A DNA stretch of 13,066 bases from Desulfobacteraceae bacterium (GTDB lineage Bacteria; Desulfobacterota; DSM-4660; Desulfatiglandales; Desulfatiglandaceae), in assembly GCA_011042035.1 (NCBI GenBank), contig DQZA01000261.1, positions 1-13,066 of the forward strand. Direction: 5' to 3'. The notes under the pieces were generated by a model. The model was not told the origin of the DNA. It was given only the letters and a program-made list of their open reading frames with translations, and searched no databases. Made by a program: the position numbers and the translations under genes. Below, piece by piece: positions 1 to 7,513 of this stretch (within the stretch, counting starts at the first letter, position 1; every line of letters begins with the position of its first letter).

Positions 1-1108
1 CCTTGTAAAGAATCTTTACTTGGTTCGTATCCACCTCAAAGCCCGCATCGGATCTCGAGACATCATTCACCACGATCATGTCCAGGTTTTTCTTCCTGAG
101 CTTTTGTTCGGCGTTTTCCATAAGGTCATGGGTTTCAGCAGCAAAGCCCACCACTATGCGAGGCATCCCCTTTCTTTTCTCACCAAGCTCCATCAAAATG
201 TCCGGGGTCTTTTCCAGTTCAAGCTGAAATTCCGAATCCTCCTTTTTTATCTTCTGGGCCTCCGCCTTTTTTGGCCTGTAATCCACCACCGCGGCGCACA
301 TGATAACCACGTCATGGTTGGCTGCCCTGGCCAGGATTTCCTCTTTCATCTCCTCTGCTGTCTTGATCCCTATTGCCTCTACTCCAAGTGGTGGCCTCAG
401 GGCAGTGGGACCGCTTACTAAAGTAACCTCACCGCCCCTGTAATGGGCCACCCTTGCTATGGCATATCCCATTTTTCCGCTTGAACGATTGGAGATGAAA
501 CGAACCGGATCAATAGGTTCCACGGTTGGGCCAGCGCTAACCAGTATTTTCAATCCTTTCATGTCCTTTGGCGAGAGGACCCTCTTGATTTCATCTACTA
601 TCTCAGTCGGCTCAGGTAGCCGTCCTTTGCCACTGGCCCTACATGCCAGGGCTCCCTCGGCAGGTTCTACTATGTTAACGCCTCTACCCGTCAATATCCT
701 GAGATTTTCCTGTACCGAAGGGCTTTCATACATCTTGTTATTCATGGCAGGGCATACAAGAATGGGTGCGGTTGCTGCCACCACCATTGTGGAAAGAAAA
801 TCATCTGCTATCCCATGAGCCATCTTGGCAACAAAATTGGCCGTGGCAGGTGCAATAACCACAACATCACATTCCTGGCCCCAGGTTATGTGGTCCATCA
901 CCACCCCGTTTTGATCAAACATGTGGGTGATAACCTTTGTGCCAGTAAGGGCCTCAAAGGTAAGGGGGCCCACAAAGCGTTGGGCATGTTCGGTCATTGC
1001 CACATGCACCCTTGCACCTTCCAATATCAACAGGCGAACCAGATCTACTGACTTGTAAGCCGCAATTCCGCCCGTAACTCCTACCACGATAGATTTGTCC
1101 TCAATCAT
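1..1108 (-). CDS. coaBC: Bifunctional phosphopantothenoylcysteine decarboxylase / phosphopantothenate-cysteine ligase (3' end outside window)
   Basis: Makes 4'-phosphopantetheine precursors for coenzyme A in the cytoplasm: the CoaB half joins cysteine to phosphopantothenate and the FMN-dependent CoaC half decarboxylates the product. I translated 369 codons from the ATG at 1108 to the window edge without a stop. The CoaC half (about residues 1-180) shows the flavin-binding start VGVTGGIAAYKS, the catalytic His in MDHITWG (H73), PAMNNKM (120-126) and the lid cysteine in LACRASGKGR (C156). The CoaB half begins near residue 187 and shows SAGPTVEPIDPVRFISNRSS followed by GKMG, then YRPKKAE and FAAET. 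The frame leaves the window at EVDTNQVKILYK, so roughly 30-40 C-terminal residues are missing only because the sequence ends. GGAG lies 8 nt before the ATG. The gene follows the lipoprotein gene by 17 bp and is probably co-transcribed with it. Confidence 0.97.
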   Translation of the reverse strand, partial: MIEDKSIVVGVTGGIAAYKSVDLVRLLILEGARVHVAMTEHAQRFVGPLTFEALTGTKVITHMFDQNGVVMDHITWGQECDVVVIAPATANFVAKMAHGIADDFLSTMVVAATAPILVCPAMNNKMYESPSVQENLRILTGRGVNIVEPAEGALACRASGKGRLPEPTEIVDEIKRVLSPKDMKGLKILVSAGPTVEPIDPVRFISNRSSGKMGYAIARVAHYRGGEVTLVSGPTALRPPLGVEAIGIKTAEEMKEEILARAANHDVVIMCAAVVDYRPKKAEAQKIKKEDSEFQLELEKTPDILMELGEKRKGMPRIVVGFAAETHDLMENAEQKLRKKNLDMIVVNDVSRSDAGFEVDTNQVKILYK

Positions 1109-1125
1109 CTCACAAGCTCCACGCC

Positions 1126-1938
1126 CTAGTATCCCGCATATTCATCAAATTCCTTGTCACTTATCTTTGCCAGCCACAATCCTTTGAGACCTGTAATTTC
1201 CTCAACCTTTGCCCTTATTCTCTTTGCCTCATCCAAACTAGGGAAAAAACCCGTCCTTAGTCTCAGCCACTGCTCGCCCTTGATCTCTGCTCTGGCAATG
1301 TACACGGACAGACCATTTTTTATCAAGTCCACGGCCAGGGGCGATAGTTCATCGGAATTCCTGTCCGACAGTATGCTCACTACCCACCTACATCCATTCA
1401 GTTTCTTGCGATTCTCTTCCACCTCTTTTGGAGTCAGATACCTAAGGCGTAGGCCTTGGGGTAGCTTCCGGAGTTCAAGACCTCGGGTCAGCCCAAAGGG
1501 TTCCAACTTGTCCAGGTTAAGCCTCAAGAGACTGGGCCATTTGTAAGGGTCGGAATAAACCCGTGGACTTCCAGCTACTAGGGCAAGGGTGTCGCTTCCT
1601 TGTGTTTCATACCAACCTCCCTGCTCCGTTATTTTGCTCTGAGCATGGCCCTTCCGTGGGGCGTTTTTTTCCTCTTTGGCCCCTATTGGTGTATTTTTTC
1701 CCGTGGTCCCTGGCTTCTGGGTTTCTTCATCCTTGGCAATCTCCACAATTGGCCCTAGTTCGCTATTCTTCCTTACATCAATGGTGCCCGGCTCCTTTGG
1801 CGGAGTCCGCTTTATACGCACCACGACCTTCTGAGACTTGGGCTGCTCATCTGTATCCTCCTGTGAGCATCCAACTAACACTGCATGAACTATAAAAAAC
1901 GCCACTACCCAGGCTAATACCGTGAACCTTGCGCTCAT
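1126..1938 (-). CDS. Probable outer-membrane lipoprotein with LysM-like and SPOR domains
   Basis: A predicted 270-residue envelope protein. The N-terminus has a hydrophobic stretch ending in the lipobox L-V-G-C (Cys24), so signal peptidase II processing is expected. Ser at +2 favours the outer membrane. Residues 25-107 are a charged, Pro/Lys-rich linker. Residues about 108-157 resemble a LysM-type module (GWYETQGSDTLALVA, then VYSDPYKWPSLLRLN). Residues about 182-262 look like a SPOR domain (CRWVVSILSD at its start, WLRLRTGFFPSLDEAKRIRA near its end). Both fold types bind peptidoglycan in known proteins, so a cell-wall or division role is likely but unproven. The frame also extends upstream to a TTG at 1962. 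I prefer the ATG at 1938 because it gives a normal signal peptide and has a purine-rich GAGAA 6 nt upstream. It is the first gene of a two-gene unit with coaBC, an unrelated function. Confidence 0.8.
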   Translation of the reverse strand: MSARFTVLAWVVAFFIVHAVLVGCSQEDTDEQPKSQKVVVRIKRTPPKEPGTIDVRKNSELGPIVEIAKDEETQKPGTTGKNTPIGAKEEKNAPRKGHAQSKITEQGGWYETQGSDTLALVAGSPRVYSDPYKWPSLLRLNLDKLEPFGLTRGLELRKLPQGLRLRYLTPKEVEENRKKLNGCRWVVSILSDRNSDELSPLAVDLIKNGLSVYIARAEIKGEQWLRLRTGFFPSLDEAKRIRAKVEEITGLKGLWLAKISDKEFDEYAGY

Positions 1939-2015
1939 TATGTTTCTCAGGCTGATTGGCAAAAAAACCGAAAACCTGGCCGTGTCAAAATTTGCCAGTG
2001 AATCATTCAGTTGAT

Positions 2016-2044
2016 ATTAAATCGTAAAAACTGCACTTTGACAA
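2016..2044 (-). promoter_or_regulatory. Predicted sigma-70-type promoter for the lipoprotein-coaBC unit
   Basis: Read on the minus strand, TTGTCA (2044-2039, 5 of 6 consensus) is followed after exactly 17 bp by TTTAAT (2021-2016, 5 of 6 consensus). Transcription would start near 2009 and leave about 70 nt before the ATG at 1938. The -35 box overlaps that of the opposite promoter. This is a consensus match by eye only. Confidence 0.5.
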
Positions 2045-2066
2045 TAAAAAAACCTTTTATTGAAAT
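2038..2066 (+). promoter_or_regulatory. Predicted sigma-70-type promoter for the AOR gene
   Basis: A perfect TTGACA (2038-2043) is followed after 17 bp by TGAAAT (2061-2066, 4 of 6 consensus). A start near 2073 would give a leader of about 130 nt before the AOR start codon at 2205. A weaker alternative nearer the gene is TTGTCA (2141-2146) with TAAATT (2163-2168) at 16-bp spacing. The -35 box shares five bases with the -35 box of the divergent lipoprotein promoter. Confidence 0.45.
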
Positions 2067-2088
2067 GGGTTAGCCTATATCTCCCCAA

Positions 2089-2150
2089 CATTGCCAGGTA
2101 ACCAACAAATTAGGCCCTATGCAGGGTTCGAAACAACTCATTGTCAGGTA
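2089..2150 (+). repeat. Imperfect 12-bp direct repeat, CATTGYCAGGTA, 50 bp apart
   Basis: CATTGCCAGGTA (2089-2100) and CATTGTCAGGTA (2139-2150) match at 11 of 12 positions and start 50 bp apart. A shorter copy, TTGCCAG, lies at 1992-1998, and GCCAGGT occurs in inverted orientation at 1974-1980. All lie in the control region between the lipoprotein and AOR genes. They could be sites for a regulator or chance similarity. Confidence 0.35.
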
Positions 2151-2204
2151 CAAAAAACCTTGATAAATTCCTGCATGAAAATCACATTTTTTGGAGGCAG
2201 AAAC

Positions 2205-4226
2205 ATGAGAGGCACTCAGCGGAAGCAGGGAAATGGTGTTTGGGGGAAGGTGGCCTTTGTGGACCTTACCACTAGGAGCACTTGGCTGGAAGACCCAGGT
2301 GAAGAAATCTACGAAAAATTCCTGGGTGGAATAGGACTAAGTGCCAGGATCATGTGGGAGAGGATCAAAGCAGGCTGCGATCCCCTGGGACCGGAAAATG
2401 TTCTTTGTTTTACGCCCGGTGTATTGACTGACACAGGCGCCCTGTTCTCGGGCCGCTTTACCGTCTCTGCCAAGTCCCCTGCCTCCCATAGCTGGGGAGA
2501 TGCCAACTGTGGAGGATATTTCGCCCCCGCACTAAAGCGATGCGGAGTGGACGGCCTTGTGATCCTGGGCCAGAGCGAATCCCCTGTTTATATCATTATG
2601 GATGAAAAGGAGATTCGCATTGAAGATGCCGCTTTTTTGTGGGGAAAGGATACCATTGAAACCGAGCTTTTGTTGAAAGAAGAGCATGGAAACAGGGCCC
2701 AAGTCGCATGCATTGGCCCTGCCGGCGAAAAGAAAAGCCTTATGGCAGGCATATTTACTGACAGGGGTAGGACTGCGGCGCGAGGGGGGCTTGGTGCGGT
2801 TATGGGAGCCAAGAAACTTAAAGCCGTTGTCGCAATGGGCAACACCAAGGTGGACGTTGCCAACAGGGAGGAGATTATCCGTCTCAGTCGCGAGTATGCC
2901 AAGCGCCTTAAGAAATTGAGGCGGATTCAGCCATACTTCGGCGACAAGATCCTGGGGCTGGTGGGCCGGCTAACCCGCCCTGGCCTGTTTTACATGCGCC
3001 AGCCGGCGGACTTGTGGAGGCTCATTTTGGGTAAGTTCGGGACCTGCTCCCTGAACGCCCTGAGCGCAGAGAGCGGCGACAGTCCTGTGAAGAACTGGTC
3101 AGGAGTTGGCTACAAAGACTTCCCCCTCAGGGCCTCCCACAAGATAGGGCCAGAATCCGTAATTCAATTTGAGCGCAAGAAGTATGGATGTGCATCGTGT
3201 CCACTGCGTTGCGGGGGTATCATGGTAACCCCTGAGGACTGGGGTATAGAGGGAGAGACCCACAAACCCGAATACGAGACCTGTTGCGCCTTCAGTACAC
3301 TTCTGGTTAACAACGACTTGAAGAGTATCTTCATCATCAATGACATGTTAAACCGTGCAGGCATGGACACCATCTCCTGTGGTGGAACCGTGGCCTTTGC
3401 CATTGAGTGCTATGAAAACGGGCTCCTTTCAATAAAAGACACGGAGGGCCTTGACCTGCGGTGGGGAAATGGTACAGACATCGTGAAACTGGTTGAAAAG
3501 ATTATTCAAAGGGAGGGAATCGGAGACATCCTGGCAGATGGTGTCAAAGTGGCAAGCCAACAAATAGGGAAAGGGGCCGAAGCCTATGCGGTTCACTGCG
3601 GCGGCATTGAGGCACCAATGCATGATCCCAAGTTTGACCCGGGATTCCTGGCATCCTATGGCCTTGTGCCCGCCCCGGGAAGGCACACTGTGATAGCCTA
3701 CCAGTATCTCGAACTTCAAAGGCTCGAAAAAATCTTTTCCAAGGCCCCGAAAATTCCAATGGTCACAAGCAGAAAATCACGATTCCAGTATGATAGCGAT
3801 AAGATAGAGGGCCTCGCAGTGGACGCCTTTTTCAAGATGCTCATTGACTGCGCCGGGATCTGTCTTTTCGGAACCCAGGTGGGTGGCCAAATGCCTATAA
3901 TACAATGGTTGAACGCAGCAACCGGCAGAGACCTGTCTCCTGACGATTACCTCACCATTGGAGAAAGGGTCTTTCAATTCCGACATCTTTTCAATACAAG
4001 AGAAGGGATCAACCCTGCCAAGGACTTCAAACCACATCCCCGGATTTGCGGAGATCCGCCTTTCAAGAAGGGGCCTGCCAGAGGAGTAAGCCTCTCTTAC
4101 GAATCCCTTGTAAAGTTGTTTTATGAGCGCATGAATTGGGATATGAAAACAGGACAGGCCCGAAGGGGTTATCTTGAGAAGCTGGGGCTTGGAGACATGC
4201 TTGCTCCTTCCTCACCTCCTAAGTAA
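2205..4226 (+). CDS. aor: Aldehyde:ferredoxin oxidoreductase family tungsten enzyme
   Basis: A 673-residue cytoplasmic member of the AOR family. Known relatives carry a tungsten bis-pterin and one [4Fe-4S] cluster and oxidise aldehydes to acids using ferredoxin. Residues about 10-215 form the N-terminal AOR domain, including FLGGIGLSARIMWE and the conserved RGGLGAVMGAKKLKA (about 193-207). The cluster ligands are visible as CASCPLRC (C329, C332, C336) plus a fourth Cys in DCAGIC (C553). NRAGMD (383-388) and DCAGIC (548-553) match the two DxxGLx pterin-binding motifs. The C-terminal FNTREGI also fits the family. The frame extends upstream to a TTG at 2091, but ATG 2205 has GGAGG 7 nt before it and begins just ahead of the conserved region. 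The substrate cannot be read from the sequence. The gene precedes a TRAP transporter and a dehydratase, suggesting organic-acid or sugar-acid catabolism. It shows no break or missing ligand. Confidence 0.92.
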   Translation: MRGTQRKQGNGVWGKVAFVDLTTRSTWLEDPGEEIYEKFLGGIGLSARIMWERIKAGCDPLGPENVLCFTPGVLTDTGALFSGRFTVSAKSPASHSWGDANCGGYFAPALKRCGVDGLVILGQSESPVYIIMDEKEIRIEDAAFLWGKDTIETELLLKEEHGNRAQVACIGPAGEKKSLMAGIFTDRGRTAARGGLGAVMGAKKLKAVVAMGNTKVDVANREEIIRLSREYAKRLKKLRRIQPYFGDKILGLVGRLTRPGLFYMRQPADLWRLILGKFGTCSLNALSAESGDSPVKNWSGVGYKDFPLRASHKIGPESVIQFERKKYGCASCPLRCGGIMVTPEDWGIEGETHKPEYETCCAFSTLLVNNDLKSIFIINDMLNRAGMDTISCGGTVAFAIECYENGLLSIKDTEGLDLRWGNGTDIVKLVEKIIQREGIGDILADGVKVASQQIGKGAEAYAVHCGGIEAPMHDPKFDPGFLASYGLVPAPGRHTVIAYQYLELQRLEKIFSKAPKIPMVTSRKSRFQYDSDKIEGLAVDAFFKMLIDCAGICLFGTQVGGQMPIIQWLNAATGRDLSPDDYLTIGERVFQFRHLFNTREGINPAKDFKPHPRICGDPPFKKGPARGVSLSYESLVKLFYERMNWDMKTGQARRGYLEKLGLGDMLAPSSPPK

Positions 4227-4334
4227 CACCGGGCCATTGGAATATTCACGCTCAGCCTTGGACAGGGCGCTAACTCCTAACGACGCCGGAGAAGCACTGT
4301 GTCCGGGCCCAAAAGAATTATGTTCCATGGTGAC

Positions 4335-4355
4335 TTTTCCCACGCCACGGGAAAA
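4335..4355. promoter_or_regulatory. Perfect 7-bp inverted repeat TTTTCCC-N7-GGGAAAA, candidate operator
   Basis: TTTTCCC (4335-4341) and GGGAAAA (4349-4355) are exact inverted copies separated by 7 bp. The right arm occupies the -35 position of the TATAAT box at 4372-4377, which suits a regulator-controlled promoter for the transport genes. No T-tract follows, so a terminator is less likely. The regulator is unknown and no regulator gene is in the window. Confidence 0.45.
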
Positions 4356-4377
4356 CTGGCGATCTGATCCATATAAT
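4349..4377 (+). promoter_or_regulatory. Predicted promoter of the dctPQM-ilvD block
   Basis: TATAAT (4372-4377) is a perfect -10 box, but no good -35 hexamer lies 16-18 bp upstream. The place is taken by the GGGAAAA arm of an inverted repeat, so an activator may be needed. Transcription would start near 4384, giving a leader of about 150 nt before dctP. The rest of the 308-bp gap between the AOR gene and dctP (4227-4534) shows no convincing gene. Only a weak GC-rich hairpin followed by five T (4408-4431) stands out. Confidence 0.45.
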
Positions 4378-4407
4378 CTGTTTATGCCTATTGGGCAATG
4401 TTAATCG

Positions 4408-4431
4408 CTTCGGCCCGGCCCCGAGATTTTT
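4408..4431 (+). terminator. Weak hairpin plus T-run in the dctP leader (possible attenuator)
   Basis: CTTCGG can pair with CCGAG (one bulged T, five pairs, seven-base loop), and the hairpin is followed by A and five T. It lies between the predicted dctP promoter and the start codon, so it would act as an attenuator if real. The stem is short and the call is weak. Confidence 0.2.
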
Positions 4432-4534
4432 CTTGAACATGATCAGCGGATTTAATAGGTTGGGCCTACAAATAAATATTTTCGCTGGTGACCATCCAGA
4501 AATGAGATTTTGGAAATTAGTTGGGAGGTTTGGA

Positions 4535-5608
4535 ATGAGAAGAAGTCTTCTTGTAAGGTTCGCTACCTTTGCGATACTTTGTACCTTTCCGTTAGCTACT
4601 GCCATTTCCTCACCGCACAAGATAGTGTGGAAGGCCCAGTCAAGTTATCCCGCGGGCCTGCCCCAGTTATATGCCCCGGCAGCCCATTTTGCAAAGCTGG
4701 TAAAGGAACTCACAGACGGCCGTCTGGTCATCCGGATCAGCCCAGGGGGTTCAATAGTCCCCTCAAAGCAGGTATTTGAGGCTGTCAGCACAGGTGTGCT
4801 TGATGTTGGATGCACGTGGGCGGGGTGGTGGATCGGCAAGTTTCCCGCAGCAGTGCTTTTTGGCAACTCCTATCCCAATGGCCTACAAATGCAGGAGATG
4901 CTTGCATGGATTTACACCGGTGGAGGCCTGGAGCTGTGGAATGAGCTATACAAGGGACACGGTGTTGTGGTGCTCCCGCCATACGGCATGTTAGGTTCAG
5001 AAAACTTCTGCTGGTCTCGAAAACCCATCAATAGCCTTGCTGATTTTAAGGGCCTAAAATTCAGGACCGTGGGGATCTGGGGAAAGTGCTTAGAGAGGCT
5101 TGGGGCCCGCGTCGTGAGTCTGCCGGGAGGCGAAGTTTATCCCGCACTTGAAAGGGGTGTCATAGATGCGGCAGAGTTCGCCACACCTGCCATTGATAAG
5201 AAACTCGGGTTCCAGGAAATATGCAAGTATCTAAAGGTTCCGGGGATCCACGAACCCTGCGCTCCCCTTGAGACATTGGTGAATGAAAACTCATGGAAAA
5301 AACTCCCTGACGACCTAAAAGACAAGGTCAAATATGCACTCAAGCTGTCTTCTTTCCATGCCATTAACCTGGCCATGAAACAGGATGCAGAGGCCATGAA
5401 TTTTTTTCTTCACTACCCCGGCCTGCACGTCTCCAAGCTGTCCCCTGAAATGATCAAGGGCATAGTAAAAATTGGAAACGAAGAACTGGACCGCTATGCC
5501 AAGAAGGATGCCTTCTTTGCCAAGGTCCTAAAATCCCAGCGGGACTTCAGAAAACTCGTGGAGCCTTATGCCTCGTTGGTTAGATTACCATATCCCTATG
5601 CCAAGTAG
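4535..5608 (+). CDS. dctP: TRAP transporter substrate-binding protein, TakP-like (2-oxoacid/hydroxyacid type)
   Basis: A 357-residue periplasmic receptor that captures an organic acid and hands it to the DctQM membrane complex. The N-terminus MRRSLLVRFATFAILCTFPL followed by ATA is a typical signal peptide, cut near residue 25. The body matches the DctP family: residues about 31-75 form the first lobe (WKAQSSYPAGLPQLYAPAAH), LKFRTVG carries the conserved ligand-binding Arg (R177), and PGGEVYPALERGVIDAAEF (197-215) is the family signature. The following LGFQEICKYLKVPG resembles the TakP branch, whose known ligands are 2-oxoacids such as pyruvate. Glu214 is kept, with Phe215 where TakP has Trp. 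The open frame reaches a TTG at 4391, but ATG 4535 has GGGAGG 6 nt upstream and begins the signal peptide. It is the first gene of a tight block with dctQ, dctM and ilvD. Confidence 0.93.
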   Translation: MRRSLLVRFATFAILCTFPLATAISSPHKIVWKAQSSYPAGLPQLYAPAAHFAKLVKELTDGRLVIRISPGGSIVPSKQVFEAVSTGVLDVGCTWAGWWIGKFPAAVLFGNSYPNGLQMQEMLAWIYTGGGLELWNELYKGHGVVVLPPYGMLGSENFCWSRKPINSLADFKGLKFRTVGIWGKCLERLGARVVSLPGGEVYPALERGVIDAAEFATPAIDKKLGFQEICKYLKVPGIHEPCAPLETLVNENSWKKLPDDLKDKVKYALKLSSFHAINLAMKQDAEAMNFFLHYPGLHVSKLSPEMIKGIVKIGNEELDRYAKKDAFFAKVLKSQRDFRKLVEPYASLVRLPYPYAK

Positions 5609-5634
5609 AATTTGCTCAAGGGTAGCGTTGATCC

Positions 5635-6141
5635 ATGGAATGGATAGATCGCCTTAACCACTGGATCGCAAAAGGAGCTGCTTGGCTCGTTCCAGTGTTG
5701 ATTCTGGAGCTGGTATACGATACCGCTGCGAGGTACCTTTTCAATTCCCCCACCGAGTGGTCTTACGACATCTCATACATGCTCTATGGGGCCATCTTCA
5801 TGCTGGGGGCAGCCCACACCCTGGCCATCGACAAACACGTACGAATAGAAACCATCTATGGCAAGCTCTCCAGAAGGGCAAAGGCCCTTATAAATGCCGT
5901 CTGTTACCTAATCCTCTATTTCCCCTCGGTTTTGGCCCTGCTGTATTTCGGCACCACCTTTACAGTTCGCTCTTGGAAGATGTGGGAGGCAGGGGGGGAA
6001 AGCATGTGGCAACCTCCCATATATCCCTTTAAGACCATTTTACCCCTTGCCGCACTGTTGCTGTTGCTTCAGGGAATAGCTCAGTTCTTACGCTGCATAA
6101 ATGATCTCAGGGGAACTCATCATGCTGATTCAAAGCCCTGA
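5635..6141 (+). CDS. dctQ: TRAP transporter small membrane subunit
   Basis: A 168-residue inner-membrane protein, the usual size for the four-helix DctQ subunit, which joins DctM to form the Na+-driven importer served by the DctP receptor. Four hydrophobic segments lie at about residues 15-35, 45-65, 83-106 and 133-152. The sequence HVRIETIYGKLS after helix 2 matches the conserved HVRVDxxY region of the family. W116 and P126-P127 lie in the loop before helix 4. The ATG at 5635 has AAGGG about 12 nt upstream, a rather weak site. The gene begins 26 bp after dctP, and its last 20 bp overlap dctM, which suggests translational coupling. Its short hydrophilic C-terminal tail is encoded inside that overlap. 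Confidence 0.92.
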   Translation: MEWIDRLNHWIAKGAAWLVPVLILELVYDTAARYLFNSPTEWSYDISYMLYGAIFMLGAAHTLAIDKHVRIETIYGKLSRRAKALINAVCYLILYFPSVLALLYFGTTFTVRSWKMWEAGGESMWQPPIYPFKTILPLAALLLLLQGIAQFLRCINDLRGTHHADSKP

Positions 6142-7453
6142 ACTGCTGATCGCCATCTTGTTTGTTGGATTGATACTGGGCCTTGCCACCGGGTTTCCCG
6201 TTGCATTTGCCATGCTGGGATCCTCCTTGATCGTAGGGCTCGTGGGTGTTGGATCAGGCTTTTTTAATATGATGATTCTCAGGGTATTCGAGACCATGCA
6301 CAACTACATCCTGGCCTCCATTATTCTCTTTGTCTATATGGGTCTCATGCTTGAAAAATCGGGCGCGGCCGAAAGGCTCTTTTCCTCTATTCACGTTATG
6401 TTGGGCGGACTGAAGGGTGGTCTAGCCCTGGCAGTGGTAGTGGTATGCACCATAATCGCTGCTGCCACGGGGATCATGGGAGCCCCTGTCATCATAATGG
6501 GGCTCTTTGCCCTGCCGCAGATGCTCGAAAAGGGCTATGACCCCGCCCTTAGCTGTGGTACCATCTGCGCGGGTGGTACTCTGGGGATACTTATACCCCC
6601 CAGTATCATGCTTATCGTATATGGTCCCATGGCCGGGGTGTCAGTGGGCAAGCTATTTATGGCTGCCATAATACCGGGCCTTATCCTCTCAGCCTTGTAT
6701 GCCCTGTATATTACCATTAGATGCACCCTTAATCCCAGCATGGGGCCGCCCCTGCCTCCGGAGCAAAGGGCCATTCCTCTGAAGAAAAAACTATCAATGA
6801 TATTCACATCCCTTGTCCCGCCGCTTTTCCTCATTTTGGCGGTGTTGGGGACCATATTCTTCGGGGTTGCCGCACCCACGGAAGCGGCAGCCGTTGGGGC
6901 CTTTGTGAGCGTAATACTTGCCGCCTGTTATGGTAAACTTGATAGCAAAACCTTGAAGGACTCTTTTTTCGAAACCATGGTCATCTCAAGCATGATCTTG
7001 ATCATCGTTGGGGCGGCATTTGTGTTCACCGGAACGTTTATGCTTGTGGGCGGAGGGGACCTCGTGAAAGACTTGCTCCTCAGCCTTCCCTTTGGAAAAT
7101 GGGGCATCCTGGTCATCATGATGTCGGCCTTTTTTGTGTTTGGCCTTTTCATGGAATGGATTGGTATCGTGCCAATCCTTGTCCCCATTTTTACCCCCAT
7201 ACTCGCAGAGATGGGCTTCAATCCCCTCTGGGCAGCCATGGTTTTTTGTGTTACCATGCAGACATCTTTTCTAACTCCCCCAATGGCCCCTGCCCTGTTT
7301 TACATAAAGGGCGTGGCACCAAAGGGGGTAGAATTTGGGAGGCATATTGTCAGGGGGACCGTGCCTTTCATTGGACTACAGTTAATCGGTCTTGCCCTTA
7401 TTACCATCTTTCCCGCTCTGGTCACCTATCTGCCCCACCTTCTGAGTAGATAG
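6122..7453 (+). CDS. dctM: TRAP transporter large membrane subunit
   Basis: A 443-residue inner-membrane permease, the transport channel of the TRAP system, expected to have about 12 hydrophobic helices. Strong family motifs are present: ATGIMGAPV, the Gly/Pro-rich AGGTLGILIPPS (about 150-161) followed by VYGPMAG and KLFMAAIIPG, then APTEAAAVGAF (251-261) and LTPPMAPALFY near the C-terminus. In structures of related TRAP permeases such motifs form the Na+ and substrate sites. The frame is open from an ATG at 6101, but the ATG at 6122 has AGGGG 8 nt upstream and gives the usual short N-terminus before the first helix. It overlaps dctQ by 20 bp. A 60-bp gap separates it from ilvD, with no clear terminator, so the four genes are probably one transcript. 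Confidence 0.95.
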   Translation: MLIQSPELLIAILFVGLILGLATGFPVAFAMLGSSLIVGLVGVGSGFFNMMILRVFETMHNYILASIILFVYMGLMLEKSGAAERLFSSIHVMLGGLKGGLALAVVVVCTIIAAATGIMGAPVIIMGLFALPQMLEKGYDPALSCGTICAGGTLGILIPPSIMLIVYGPMAGVSVGKLFMAAIIPGLILSALYALYITIRCTLNPSMGPPLPPEQRAIPLKKKLSMIFTSLVPPLFLILAVLGTIFFGVAAPTEAAAVGAFVSVILAACYGKLDSKTLKDSFFETMVISSMILIIVGAAFVFTGTFMLVGGGDLVKDLLLSLPFGKWGILVIMMSAFFVFGLFMEWIGIVPILVPIFTPILAEMGFNPLWAAMVFCVTMQTSFLTPPMAPALFYIKGVAPKGVEFGRHIVRGTVPFIGLQLIGLALITIFPALVTYLPHLLSR

Positions 7454-7513
7454 GGCCTTAACGGGTATCCACTGAAAAGGGGGTGTATCGCCCCGTTCGC
7501 AAAGGAGGTTTTT

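Noticed and set aside
20..1051. Three plus-strand open frames (20-421, 459-818, 815-1051)
   Set aside because: They lie opposite coaBC, whose minus-strand frame is continuous and carries clear family motifs.
2091..2204. Upstream extension of the AOR gene to a TTG at 2091
   Set aside because: It adds 38 residues with no family similarity, has no ribosome binding site and overlaps the control region; ATG 2205 has a strong GGAGG.
4391..4534. Upstream extension of dctP to a TTG at 4391
   Set aside because: It would place 48 residues before a normal signal peptide; ATG 4535 has GGGAGG at ideal spacing.
6101..6121. Earlier ATG for dctM at 6101
   Set aside because: The ATG at 6122 has AGGGG 8 nt upstream; the earlier one has no convincing site.
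7454..7513. A GGGG/CCCC hairpin between dctM and ilvD as a terminator
   Set aside because: On the plus strand it is not followed by a T-run before the ribosome binding site, so read-through into ilvD is more likely.
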